A DNA stretch of 64,000 bases from Paenibacillus polymyxa (GTDB lineage Bacteria; Bacillota; Bacilli; Paenibacillales; Paenibacillaceae), in NCBI RefSeq assembly GCF_001719045.1, contig NZ_CP015423.1:3319501-3383500 (forward strand). The letters run 5' to 3'. The notes beneath the pieces are model-generated. The model was not told the origin of the DNA. It saw only the letters and a list, made by a program, of their open reading frames with translations, and did not search any database. Made by a program: the position numbers and the translations under genes. Positions 27,300 to 35,865 of this stretch are shown piece after piece (the stretch's first letter is position 1; each line of letters starts with the position of its first letter).

Positions 27300-28012
27300 T
27301 GCTGCGAGCGCTCACGGCGGATCTGCTCAAAGCACGCAGAAAGGGAATCTGGTTCTTGGTGTTTCTCGGTCCTCTAGGGCTGGTAGCGATGCAGGGACTG
27401 AACTTTGGACTCCGCTATGACTATCTGATTCCGCGATACAAGGGGCGCTTATGGGAAAGCTTAATGGATAACATCGCTATTTTTGTCCCCCTTGCGCTGG
27501 TATTAGGAGCTACGATGGTCGCTTCCATGCTGGCGAATGTGGAACATTCGTCTAACTCTTGGAAGCAGCTGCTGGCTTTGCCTATTTCCAAATTTAGTGT
27601 TTATATGGCCAAGCTGACGCTAGCGATCGGGATGCTGTGCGTGTCCTGTCTACTCCTGACGGTCGGGACTTGGGTGTTGGGAATGATTCTTGGCTTTGGG
27701 GGAGAGCCTGCACCCGTAGGGGAACTGCTACGACTCGGGTTTTGGCCCTTGGGCGGCACGCTGCCTATGCTCGTATTATTGTTGTGGTTAACGGTCACGT
27801 TCCATAATCAGGCGCTGCCTGTAACACTGGGCATTACGTTAGGCATCGGCAGCTTGTTTGCTTCACAGCTGTCCGAATGGTTTCCGTTGGCCTGGCCGCA
27901 ATTCGCATGGGTTGCACCTCAAGCATGGATGTTTGCGTCCGTCGGGTGCGGAACGGGCATACTCCTCAGCCTGCTGACAGCGGCCCATTTTAGCCGAAAG
28001 GATGTGGCGTAA
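27296..28012 (+). CDS. Lantibiotic-protection ABC permease, LanE type
   Basis: A 238-residue membrane protein with six predicted membrane segments. The sequence NVEHSSNSWKQLLALPISKFSVYMAKL is a hallmark of the MutE/EpiE/SpaE immunity permeases, where EH..NSWKQLL lies in the first cytoplasmic loop. AGGAGGGG precedes the ATG, which overlaps the ATPase stop. The next gene starts at this gene's last base. Confidence 0.87.
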   Translation: MMLRALTADLLKARRKGIWFLVFLGPLGLVAMQGLNFGLRYDYLIPRYKGRLWESLMDNIAIFVPLALVLGATMVASMLANVEHSSNSWKQLLALPISKFSVYMAKLTLAIGMLCVSCLLLTVGTWVLGMILGFGGEPAPVGELLRLGFWPLGGTLPMLVLLLWLTVTFHNQALPVTLGITLGIGSLFASQLSEWFPLAWPQFAWVAPQAWMFASVGCGTGILLSLLTAAHFSRKDVA

Positions 28013-28740
28013 TGTTCGGAGGATATATACGGCTGCTTTCTGTTGAACGTATGAAAATGGCCAAATCGCCCGTTTGGCTGCTTGCGCTCGTCAGCCCGGC
28101 GATTGCCGTCTTGATTGGCTTGCTGGCGAATCCGGGAGGGAACTGGCTGTTGCTGTTGACTGCCATGCTTACATTACATGCCATGCTGTTCATGCCGATG
28201 CTGACCGCCGTATTTGGATCTCTAGTCTGCCGATTCGAGCATGGGGGCGGCGGTTGGAAGCAACTCATGTCATTGCCATTGTCCCGCACCAGTCTGTATG
28301 CGGCCAAGTTGACCATCATTATGGCCTTGGTCGGATTGACTCAGTTACTGTTTGGAGGAGCGCTGCTGGGTGTTGGAGCTGTGCAGGACATGAACGGACC
28401 AATCCCTTGGGCCGTGATCGCTCAAAGTTTGCTCGCAGGCTGGGTAGCCTGCCTGCCGCTGGCTGCGTTGCAGTTGATGGTGTCCTTCTTGTGGTCCAGC
28501 TTTGCCGCACCGCTTGCGTTGAATTTCGTCTTCACCGTGCCGAATATTCTGGTCGCCAATTCTCAAACCTACGGTCCGTACTATCCATGGACACAGCCTT
28601 TATTGGCGATGATGCCGAGTGGAAGAGACAACTTCGGGGCGTTCATGGTGCCAACTGACACACTGTTGACGGTTATAATAGGTAGCTTTGTCGTATTTAC
28701 GTTGGCGGGACTGACCGTATTTCGTTATAAAGAGATATAG
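28012..28740 (+). CDS. Lantibiotic-protection ABC permease, LanG type
   Basis: A 242-residue paralogue of the preceding permease with six membrane segments and the equivalent motif FEHGGGGWKQLMSLPLSRTSLYAAKL. It overlaps the previous stop by one base (TAATG), implying translational coupling and 1:1 subunits in a LanF2-E-G complex. It ends the operon before a terminator. Confidence 0.87.
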   Translation: MFGGYIRLLSVERMKMAKSPVWLLALVSPAIAVLIGLLANPGGNWLLLLTAMLTLHAMLFMPMLTAVFGSLVCRFEHGGGGWKQLMSLPLSRTSLYAAKLTIIMALVGLTQLLFGGALLGVGAVQDMNGPIPWAVIAQSLLAGWVACLPLAALQLMVSFLWSSFAAPLALNFVFTVPNILVANSQTYGPYYPWTQPLLAMMPSGRDNFGAFMVPTDTLLTVIIGSFVVFTLAGLTVFRYKEI

Positions 28741-28760
28741 GGCGAAATACGGGGACTGCA

Positions 28761-28797
28761 AAAACTCCTTATCCTCAATGAGGGTAAGGAGTTTTTT
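28761..28797 (+). terminator. Terminator of the two-component/ABC operon
   Basis: AAAACTCCTTA (28761-28771) with TAAGGAGTTTT (28785-28795) plus an inner CCT/AGG, followed by T's. It also lies before the convergent ldh stop. Confidence 0.88.
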
Positions 28798-28811
28798 ACT
28801 GTGCTATTGGT

Positions 28812-29768
28812 TTACACTAAGCCTGAAATGGCACGGATATTATTGCTGATAAGGTGGCAAGAGGCGTCGAACTTCGCTTGTTCTTCCGGACTTAGCTCTA
28901 GCTCGATGACCTCTTGGATTCCTCTGCTGCCGATAATCGCCGGAACGCCCGTGCAGACATCGGTGTGCCCGTACTCGCCGTCCAATACAGCAGAGACCGC
29001 TATAATTTTACCATCATCATTTAAAATGGAACGGGTAATGTACGCCAGCGCATTGGCAATACCAAAATAAGTGGCGCCTTTGCGGGTGAAGATCTCCCAG
29101 CCTGCATCCCGAGTTTTACGGGCAATGTCGTCCAGATCGACGTGGCTGAATCGTTCCTTATGCTGACGCAAAATGTGCAAGAGCGGCTTGCCGCCAATCG
29201 TGACGTGTGACCAGGCAACGAATTGGGATTCACCATGCTCCCCAAGAGCATACCCTTGCACGCTGCGCGGATCTATGGAAAACACTTCGGAAAGCAACGT
29301 CTTAAGTCGGGATGAGTCAATGGAGGTGCCCGTGCCGATCACCTTGTTGCGCGGCAGACCGGATATACTTTGTACCATATACGTTACAATGTCGACAGGA
29401 TTAGCGGCAATGACGAATATACCGTCGAAGCCACCCTCCATAATCGCTGTTACAATCTCTCTGGTAATAAGCACTGCGTTGTCCAGCACAGATAGGCGGT
29501 CTTGACCCGGTTTAGGGTTGGCTCCAGCCGTTATAATCACAACGTCCATATCCGTGCAGTCTGCATACGTGCCGGCACGCACCTTGGTACGTGTGGACGT
29601 AAAATCCATACAATGGGACAGATCTAGTGCATGGGCCAAAGCCCGATCATACGTGCGGTCAATCATCATGATCTCATCACAAATGGACTGATTAACCATT
29701 GAGTAGGCACAGCTCGAACCGACCATTCCCGCGCCGACAATAGCTACTTTCCTTGCCTTCCCCTTCAT
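28812..29768 (-). CDS. ldh: L-lactate dehydrogenase
   Basis: A 318-residue cytosolic enzyme reducing pyruvate to L-lactate with NADH. The N-terminal Rossmann motif is VGAGMVGSS. Gln-Asp-Arg in NPKPGQDRL gives the pyruvate-selecting Gln rather than the Arg of malate dehydrogenase, and [13 protein letters not shown] holds the substrate-binding Arg. The catalytic His is in LGEHGESQF. Length and motifs are normal for the tetrameric Firmicutes enzyme. GGAGG precedes the ATG. It is a single-gene unit; I looked for a Rex site upstream and found no convincing one. Confidence 0.93.
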   Translation of the reverse strand: MKGKARKVAIVGAGMVGSSCAYSMVNQSICDEIMMIDRTYDRALAHALDLSHCMDFTSTRTKVRAGTYADCTDMDVVIITAGANPKPGQDRLSVLDNAVLITREIVTAIMEGGFDGIFVIAANPVDIVTYMVQSISGLPRNKVIGTGTSIDSSRLKTLLSEVFSIDPRSVQGYALGEHGESQFVAWSHVTIGGKPLLHILRQHKERFSHVDLDDIARKTRDAGWEIFTRKGATYFGIANALAYITRSILNDDGKIIAVSAVLDGEYGHTDVCTGVPAIIGSRGIQEVIELELSPEEQAKFDASCHLISNNIRAISGLV

Positions 29769-30304
29769 CTATGTTGCCTCCTCGTTCCAGCGAACGTTAA
29801 TATGCTACAAATTATGCCTGAAATACATTTTACGTTACATAACATAACATATTGCTGATCTTTTGAAAATATCCATTTTTTTGCCTCCATTCCGGGAAAT
29901 TATAAATAAACTGTGAATAGAGGTGTTCTTTAGGATTAATCATAGAATGAACGTGAATTATCAATACTTTTACTGGAAGATAGGAGAGCATGTTTCAATT
30001 TATATTTAAGGTAAATTCTGCGAAAATTATGACATGAACTATGTTGATGGAAGGAATAGTGCCATGAAAATAATGAAAGTGTGACATTTGTGTGACGTTC
30101 TTTAAAGAGTTTCAAGGACATACTTGAACGGAAGTATTCTCTGCAATGTCGTTTCTTGTATATCTACAAATATTCCGTTATGACAAAGGTTCTTAGCAGT
30201 CTGCAATATTAGAACATTTTTGCCAAAGGGTTTCCAATGGATTTCGCGAATTCTACATATACAAGCTTATTTCTTTCCATACCATCCGGGGAGGTAATGA
30301 TTAA
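29769..30304. other. AT-rich 536-bp intergenic region
   Basis: No gene is supported on either strand. It must hold divergent promoters for ldh and the MerR/coiled-coil gene. Visible elements are the direct repeat ACATAACATAACAT (around 29837-29850), a repeat TGTGACATT/TGTGTGACG (30081-30098), and a small inverted repeat ATACTT/AAGTAT near 30122-30139. None is assigned. Confidence 0.5.
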
Positions 30305-31126
30305 ATGGAAGAAAGCAAATCGACGACGGAAGCAGCAAAACAGTTGGGAATCGGGGCGAGTACCCTTCGTAAATATGCAGCGGCGCTGGAGGAGCAGGGG
30401 TATGTGTTTCAGCGTTCCGCGAATCAATCGAGGATGTTCAGTGCTGAGGATGTTGAGTGCTTGAAGGTGATGCGGAGAGCGTTGCGTGAGCAGCATATGA
30501 CGATGGAGCAGGCGGTTCAGGTGGTGCTTGAGAGAGTGACCGCTCCCTTTCAAATGGAGGATGAAGAATTCCGCTTGCCACCTATCTCGGATGCTGAGTC
30601 ACTAACCGCAACCTGGGAAGAAATAATGGCGGCGGCTGAGGGCAGGGAAGAGACGGTCATGCAGGCGCAAGCAGCTGCTACGGTTGAACTAACAGAGTTA
30701 CAGGATGAAATGAATGCTCAGGAACTGTCAGAGGAACCCATGCAGCTACAGGCGCAGGAAGAGTTCCAGACTTTGGAACCAACCATTGAGTATAGATTGG
30801 AGCAAGCACCTGTATCCGTACAAACGCGGGAGTACGTAGAGCCGCAAGAACTGGCGCAGATGCAGGACATGGTGCAAACCGCTTTGTTGGAAATGCGGAG
30901 CCGTTTGGAGGAGCTGGAAGCAGAGCACAGCCGTTTGGTGGAAAAGAATATCAGTCTGTCTAACCAACTGGAGGATCAAAAACGCTGGATGAAAGAAAAG
31001 GTTGACGAGGAACGAGACCGGCAGTTAATTACTAATTTGCGTACCTACCAGGGCAGGCAACGCAAATCGCGCGTTTCGTTGTTGTCCTGGCTTGGTCTGA
31101 CACCGCGCAGACGCAGAGAGGCATAA
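30305..31126 (+). CDS. MerR-type HTH protein with long acidic linker and C-terminal coiled coil
   Basis: A 273-residue protein. Residues ~5-75 form a MerR-like winged helix (STTEAAKQLGIGASTLRKYAAALEEQG, then FSAEDVECLKVMRRA). An acidic, Gln/Glu-rich linker (~80-190) leads to a coiled coil (~195-250, LEMRSRLEELEAEHSRLVEKNISL...) and a strongly basic C-terminus (TPRRRREA). The layout resembles RacA, the chromosome-anchoring protein of Bacillus, and plasmid-borne MerR/coiled-coil proteins; the sequence alone does not prove RacA function. GGGGAGGT precedes the ATG. It lies directly before a Ser/Thr kinase gene but is separated from it by a terminator. Confidence 0.75.
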   Translation: MEESKSTTEAAKQLGIGASTLRKYAAALEEQGYVFQRSANQSRMFSAEDVECLKVMRRALREQHMTMEQAVQVVLERVTAPFQMEDEEFRLPPISDAESLTATWEEIMAAAEGREETVMQAQAAATVELTELQDEMNAQELSEEPMQLQAQEEFQTLEPTIEYRLEQAPVSVQTREYVEPQELAQMQDMVQTALLEMRSRLEELEAEHSRLVEKNISLSNQLEDQKRWMKEKVDEERDRQLITNLRTYQGRQRKSRVSLLSWLGLTPRRRREA

Positions 31127-31143
31127 CCAGCATCTTCCCTGAT

Positions 31144-31180
31144 AAAGACCATCAGACCTTCCCGGTTCTGATGGTCTTTT
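31144..31180 (+). terminator. Terminator after the MerR/coiled-coil gene
   Basis: AAAGACCATCAG (31144-31155) pairs with CTGATGGTCTTT (31168-31179), ending in T's. A TATAAT (31192-31197) just downstream may be the -10 for the kinase gene. Confidence 0.88.
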
Positions 31181-31270
31181 ATCGTGGATGGTATAATAAC
31201 GGAATACAAGAATACGAGAACAAGCCGCATAAGGAACGTTGCTGCGGCATGTAGAGGAAAGGATATAAGT

Positions 31271-32092
31271 ATGTTTGCTTGGTTGCGGAACGCATATGAA
31301 TCATGGATGGACTATCCGAAACAGCCTGGCGATTTACTGAGCGGACGTTATGATGTTCGTTCGCTTTTAGGCATGGGGAGCTATGGTCTAACCTACCTCT
31401 GTCTGGATCGGCACAGCGGACAAGAGGTGGCAGTGAAAATGCCCAGACCGAGCAAACGGGCGAAGGCAGTTCAGCTATTGCGGCGCGAGGCTCATATTAT
31501 GCGGCAGATGGAACACCCCTATATTCCGAAGCTGCTCGAAATTGTCGAACATTCGAACGGAATAGTTGTGGTTATGGAATACATCTCCGGCATGACGTTG
31601 GAGGAGCTTATATTTGAACAGGAGCGTTCCTTTACGGAACAGGAATGCATTGTCTACATTTTGGAGTTAATGGAGCGAGTTCTGCATGTGCATGAACGGG
31701 GCTATATCCATCGGGATATCCGCATTCCCAATGTGCTTCACCGTGAGGGGAAGCCTTACCTGATCGACTTTGGTCTTGCTCTGGCGTTGGGAGAGCGACA
31801 GGAGGATGTATTTACCGAATCCATGCTGGAAAAGCGGGCACCCGAGCGACAAGATGTCGCCGTCTACAGCGATTTGTACGATGTCGGACATTTAATGCTT
31901 TTTATGCTGTATAGCAGTTACGAGCCTCAGCCGGATCAACCGCCGGCAAGCTGGCAGGAAGAATTGAAGCTGAGTTCACCTGTGCGTCATATGCTGGAGC
32001 GTCTTTTTCAGATTCGGCCACGTTATGAGAATAGCCGACAGTTTATGCAAGAGCTGGAGGAAGCATTGCTGCTGCTTGAGGTTAACCCATAA
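31271..32092 (+). CDS. Soluble Hanks-type serine/threonine protein kinase
   Basis: The ATG at 31271 (MFAWLRNAYESWMDYP) follows GAGGAAAGGA; earlier in-frame starts lack ribosome sites. The 273-residue protein is essentially one kinase domain. Visible motifs: Gly loop GMGSYGLTY, Lys56 (VAVKMP), Glu in helix C (LLRREAHIM), catalytic HRDIRIPN with Asp149, and DFG with Asp166. The usual HRDxKxxN has Arg in place of Lys (HRDIRIPN), a change seen in some bacterial kinases. There is no membrane segment or PASTA sensor, so it is not the PrkC cell-wall kinase. No phosphatase gene is adjacent. A partner cannot be named. Confidence 0.87.
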   Translation: MFAWLRNAYESWMDYPKQPGDLLSGRYDVRSLLGMGSYGLTYLCLDRHSGQEVAVKMPRPSKRAKAVQLLRREAHIMRQMEHPYIPKLLEIVEHSNGIVVVMEYISGMTLEELIFEQERSFTEQECIVYILELMERVLHVHERGYIHRDIRIPNVLHREGKPYLIDFGLALALGERQEDVFTESMLEKRAPERQDVAVYSDLYDVGHLMLFMLYSSYEPQPDQPPASWQEELKLSSPVRHMLERLFQIRPRYENSRQFMQELEEALLLLEVNP

Positions 32093-32204
32093 CGTCCCTA
32101 AAAATAAACAGGCATTCGCCGCAAAAATGGGGGAATGCCCCCCTTACGCATTTGACCAGGTCTACATACAATGATCCTGTAAATGAGCGAAGGGAGTGTT
32201 GTAA

Positions 32205-32324
32205 ATGAGTCATATGTGTGGAGTAGGCGGTATGGGTTGCGGTGTAGGAGCATGGACCTCTGTAGGAGCGATTCTGGTTCTGTTTATTTTGCTGGTGATC
32301 ATCTCTAAAACCCTGTTTCTGTAA
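32205..32324 (+). CDS. YjcZ/SscA-type small sporulation protein
   Basis: A 39-residue protein with a Gly/Cys-rich head (MSHMCGVGGMGCGVGAW) and one hydrophobic helix (VGAILVLFILLVIISKTLFL). This is the layout of the YjcZ family of tiny spore-associated membrane proteins in Bacillales, where the head is Gly/Tyr-rich. AAGGGAG lies 11 bases upstream of the ATG. A terminator follows 67 bp downstream. The Cys residues in the head are unusual for the family. Confidence 0.75.
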   Translation: MSHMCGVGGMGCGVGAWTSVGAILVLFILLVIISKTLFL

Positions 32325-32390
32325 TTTCGGTCTTGGCCGATTTCCTGTAAAATGCACAGATGTTGCCCTGCATAACGAAGGGCGCACAAC

Positions 32391-32434
32391 AATAAAGCGA
32401 AGGCCCTTGAGATACGAAGGGTCTTCGCTTTATA
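32391..32434. terminator. Terminator hairpin
   Basis: ATAAAGCGAAGGCCCTT (32392-32408) pairs with AAGGGTCTTCGCTTTAT (32417-32433) with one G-T pair. It can end the small-protein transcript. Confidence 0.85.
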
Positions 32435-32503
32435 GGGTTTGAAGGAGCCTGTGGCATGCTTCTTGTGTTACGCTCTATTCCGTCGCTAGTTCTTGTTGTT
32501 TGG

Positions 32504-32689
32504 CTAAGAACTGGAGTAATGACGGCGTTTATCTTTGTAATATCGGTGTCCATTGTGGCTATTCTTGTAACCGTCTGAAGAAGAGTGGCGTTTATGTTCA
32601 CGTTCATAATAACGGTCTGAGCTGCTGTATCGCCGCTTATGAGAATGAGAGGTGGAATGTAGCAGGCGGTGCAGTAATTGTTTGAGCAT
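32504..32689 (-). CDS. Small His/Ser/Arg-rich protein, 61 aa
   Basis: A short minus-strand gene with a textbook ribosome site (AAGGAGG, 8-base gap). The product starts MLKQLLHRLLHS and continues with repeats of basic/aromatic and Ser residues (KRRYSSSDRYYEREHKRHSSSDGY, ending RRHYSSS). About half the residues are His, Arg, Lys, Ser or Tyr; there is no Cys. It is preceded by an amphipathic N-terminal helix. I do not recognise a family. The composition suggests a nucleic-acid-, metal- or spore-coat-binding protein, which is speculation. Confidence 0.6.
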   Translation of the reverse strand: MLKQLLHRLLHSTSHSHKRRYSSSDRYYEREHKRHSSSDGYKNSHNGHRYYKDKRRHYSSS

Positions 32690-32776
32690 CGTCTAATCCT
32701 CCTTCTTACCCTGCCCAACTGACATAGACAGGTTTTTATAAAACAGTAATACGCAGTAGCGTTAGAACAGGTTCCA

Positions 32777-34330
32777 CTAATTTAAAGATTGTAGGGACTT
32801 GGCCTGAAATTCCGCAATATCCTTGAATTCTTCTTCGAATTTACGTGAAATGCGAATATAAATCGGCAGTAAATCGCGATAAATATCCACGTGTTCTGCT
32901 ACAGGTTTGTGCTGGTGAGTGGTACCGATCATACCGGACACAGCATCCAGCGAATCAATCCGTCCCAGTGCGTACAAGCCCAGAATAGCTGCGCCCAGAC
33001 ATGAGCTTTCCAGACTTTCGGGGATAATGACTTCCTGATCGAAAATATCCGCCATAAGCTGTCTCCATAGCTCCGAGCGTGCAAATCCACCAGTGGCGTG
33101 AATGACTGACGGTCTGTCGATGACTTCTTCCATGGCGAGCATGACGGTATACAAATTGAACAGCACACCCTCCAGAGCGGCGCGAATCATATGCTCTTTT
33201 TTGTGACGCAGGGACAGACCGAAGAAGGAGCCACGAGCATTCGGATCCCACAGGGGCGCACGTTCACCGGATAAGTACGGAAGAAAGAGCAGACCGTCGG
33301 AGCCAGGACGTACCTGTTCCGCAATTTGGGTCAGCACATGATATGGATCAAGTCCCAGTCGCTTGGCCGTTTCCACCTCGGAGGCTGCAAATTCATCCCG
33401 GATCCAGCGGAAGACTATACCTCCGTTGTTTACCGGGCCGCCGATGACCCACAGCTTTTCGGTCAAGGCGTAACAGAAAAAGCGCCCTTTGGCATCCGTG
33501 AGCGGCTTATCAACTACGGTACGGATGGCTCCGCTGGTGCCGATGGTAACAGCGACAACTCCAGGTTTGATCGCATTCACACCGAGGTTGGACAAGACAC
33601 CGTCGCTGGCCCCGATCACAAAAGGAGTCGTCTTCAGTAGGCCCATGTCATGCGCATAGGTCTCATCCAGCCCTTTGAGCACATGCGTTGTCGGCACCAG
33701 CTCGGATAGCTGCTCCTTCGTCACACCTGCAAGGTGCAGCGCTTCCTCGTCCCAGTCCAGCTGCTGCAAATTCATAAGTCCGGTTGCGGAGGCGATCGAG
33801 TGATCCACGACATATTGGTGGAATAACCGGGCAAAGATGTACTCCTTAATGGAAATGAATTTATACGTCTGGGTCGCAACATCCGGTAAATCCCGCGTAA
33901 TCCACATTAGTTTCGTTAGCGGTGACATGGGATGAATAGGCGTTCCGGTGCGTAAATAAATATCGTGTCCGTTGTATTCATGTTTGAGCGCTTCGGCCCA
34001 TTTGGCGCTACGGTTATCTGCCCAAGTGATGGAGGCGGTCAGCGGTTTGCCGTTCTTATCCACCGCCAGTACACTGTGCATGGCCGAACTGAAGGAGACG
34101 AACAGCACATGCTCGGCTGACACTCCGCTTTGTTTCATGACCTCTTGCACCGTCGTCACGACAGCTTTGAAAATATCTTCCGGGTCCTGTTCTGCCGCAT
34201 CCGGCTCAGGTGTATGGAGCGGATAGCCCACATGGTGCTGGGCGGCAATATTGCCGTTTTCTTCGAAAAGCACCGCTTTGGTACTGGTCGTACCGATATC
34301 GACGCCGATCATATATCGGGTGTCTGTCAT
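32777..34330 (-). CDS. gntK: Gluconokinase (FGGY family)
   Basis: The ATG at 34330 (MTDTRYMIGVDIGTTSTKAVLF) follows AGGGGAG; a start six codons earlier lacks one. The 517-residue FGGY kinase has the N-terminal ATPase motif GVDIGTTSTK, the catalytic Asp in SITWADNRS, and the C-terminal nucleotide-binding GGFARSELWRQLMAD. It phosphorylates gluconate to 6-phosphogluconate. Xylulokinase-like relatives cannot be excluded from the sequence alone, but its position behind gntP and gntR with GntR operators makes gluconate the clear choice. It is the last gene of the operon; no gntZ follows, unlike in B. subtilis. Confidence 0.9.
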   Translation of the reverse strand: MTDTRYMIGVDIGTTSTKAVLFEENGNIAAQHHVGYPLHTPEPDAAEQDPEDIFKAVVTTVQEVMKQSGVSAEHVLFVSFSSAMHSVLAVDKNGKPLTASITWADNRSAKWAEALKHEYNGHDIYLRTGTPIHPMSPLTKLMWITRDLPDVATQTYKFISIKEYIFARLFHQYVVDHSIASATGLMNLQQLDWDEEALHLAGVTKEQLSELVPTTHVLKGLDETYAHDMGLLKTTPFVIGASDGVLSNLGVNAIKPGVVAVTIGTSGAIRTVVDKPLTDAKGRFFCYALTEKLWVIGGPVNNGGIVFRWIRDEFAASEVETAKRLGLDPYHVLTQIAEQVRPGSDGLLFLPYLSGERAPLWDPNARGSFFGLSLRHKKEHMIRAALEGVLFNLYTVMLAMEEVIDRPSVIHATGGFARSELWRQLMADIFDQEVIIPESLESSCLGAAILGLYALGRIDSLDAVSGMIGTTHQHKPVAEHVDIYRDLLPIYIRISRKFEEEFKDIAEFQAKSLQSLN

Positions 34331-34371
34331 ATTCAATCTCCCCTTCACTTACCGTTATTAGCTCATTATCG

Positions 34372-35733
34372 TTAAATTAACACACTCAGCAGCATAATCA
34401 AACCGAAAGCGACCAGGGAGAGGATGGTTTCCATAACAGTCCATGATTTTAGAGTCTGCGGAACCGTCATATTGAAAAACTCTTTAATCATCCAAAAACC
34501 GGCGTCATTCACATGAGACAAGATCAGCGACCCTGCTCCTGTAGCAAGGACGACCAGTTCGACATTCGCGCCGGGTGTAAGTGCCAGTACAGGTGCGACA
34601 ATACCGGAGCCTGTCGTCATCGCGACTGTCGCTGATCCAGTGGCTACACGAATGAGCGCAGCGACCAGAAAAGCAAATACAATCACATTCATATGGGCTC
34701 CTGTAGCGACCGCTGCAATGGCCTGACCTACACCGCTGTCGATCAATACCGTTTTAAATGCACCGCCGCTCCCGATAATTAAGATAATAGAGGCTGTTGG
34801 TGCCAGACATTCACTGGTAAAACGGGACAAATCCTCTTTCTTTAGACCACGTGCATAGCCAAGCGAGAAAAAAGAAAACACGGCCGCAATCAGCAATGCC
34901 ATAACCTCATCACCAATGAATTTGAAAAATACAGTGAGCGGATGTGTATTGGCCGGGTCTACGATTTCAGCGACTGATCCGCTAAGCATTAGAATAACAG
35001 GTAATAAAATGGTGAACAGAGTAATCCAAAAAGGAGGCAGCGACCGTCCCGTCGTATTTCTGAACTGCTCGTCCAGCCTCTCGGAGGGTCTGACCATGAT
35101 TCTTTTGCCAATCCAAGCACCGAAGACCGGGCCTGCAATAATGGCGGATGGGATGCCCACGATGAGTGCATATCCTATCGTGCGTCCAATATTGGCGTTA
35201 AAGGCTTCAATCGCGATCATCGGAGCCGGGTGGGGTGGCAAAAGGCCGTGTACCGTCGATAGTCCTGCCAGCATCGGAATACCGATTTTCAGCAGAGACA
35301 TATTCATTTTGCGGGCAACCGTGAACAGAATGGGAATTAATAAAATAATACCAACCTCAAAAAATACGGGAATACCCACGATAAAGCCTACAATCATCAT
35401 CGCCCAATGAACGCGTTTTTCACCAAAACGATCCATCAGTGTGGTCGCGATGCGTTCGGCACCGCCGGATTCTGCCATCATTTTACCGAGCATGGTGCCT
35501 AAACCGATCACGATGGCGATGGAGCCGAGCGTACTGCCGAGCCCCTTGGTGATGGAGGCAGTAACTTCATGTCCCGGCATCCCGTTAACCAGTCCGAGAA
35601 ATACCGACGAAAGCAGCAGTGAAACGAAGGGATTCCATTTGAATTTGGCAATCAGCAAAATCAAAAGAATGACGGTAACTAGCGCCCATATGAGCAGGGA
35701 CGCGTTATGGCTCAAGCCGAGTAATGTGTTCAT
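34372..35733 (-). CDS. gntP: Gluconate permease (GntP family)
   Basis: A 453-residue transporter with about 12-14 hydrophobic segments. GntP-family features include FKWNPFVSLLLSS near the start, GLGTMLGKMMAESGGAERIA, LPPHPAPMIAIEAF and SHVNDAGFWMIKEFF. It takes up gluconate with protons. AAGGAGG precedes the ATG. It lies 41 bp before the gntK start and 132 bp after gntR, with an intervening GntR-like operator. Confidence 0.93.
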   Translation of the reverse strand: MNTLLGLSHNASLLIWALVTVILLILLIAKFKWNPFVSLLLSSVFLGLVNGMPGHEVTASITKGLGSTLGSIAIVIGLGTMLGKMMAESGGAERIATTLMDRFGEKRVHWAMMIVGFIVGIPVFFEVGIILLIPILFTVARKMNMSLLKIGIPMLAGLSTVHGLLPPHPAPMIAIEAFNANIGRTIGYALIVGIPSAIIAGPVFGAWIGKRIMVRPSERLDEQFRNTTGRSLPPFWITLFTILLPVILMLSGSVAEIVDPANTHPLTVFFKFIGDEVMALLIAAVFSFFSLGYARGLKKEDLSRFTSECLAPTASIILIIGSGGAFKTVLIDSGVGQAIAAVATGAHMNVIVFAFLVAALIRVATGSATVAMTTGSGIVAPVLALTPGANVELVVLATGAGSLILSHVNDAGFWMIKEFFNMTVPQTLKSWTVMETILSLVAFGLIMLLSVLI

Positions 35734-35773
35734 GAAGTAATGCCTCCTTATTCATTTATGTGTAGCTAAATGT

Positions 35774-35791
35774 ATACTTGTCGACAACTTT
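35774..35791. promoter_or_regulatory. Second GntR operator, in the gntR-gntP gap
   Basis: ATACTTGTCGACAACTTT matches the B. subtilis gnt operator ATACTTGTATACAAGTAT at 14 of 18 positions by my count. It lies 41 bp upstream of the gntP start, so it may repress an internal promoter or act as a roadblock. Confidence 0.65.
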
Positions 35792-35804
35792 AATGTAAAA
35801 GAGA

Positions 35805-35836
35805 ACCGCGCCAGCAAAAAACGCATGAAGCGCGGT
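35805..35836. other. Inverted repeat in the gntR-gntP gap
   Basis: ACCGCGC (35805-35811) pairs with GCGCGGT (35830-35836). No T run follows, so it may be a processing or stability hairpin rather than a terminator. Confidence 0.5.
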
Positions 35837-35865
35837 ACATCGAATCTTTGTCACGTATGTTGCGG

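Noticed and set aside
29769..30304. T-box or Rex site upstream of ldh
   Set aside because: No T-box sequence and no TTGTGAA-N4-TTCACAA palindrome; only partial half sites were found.
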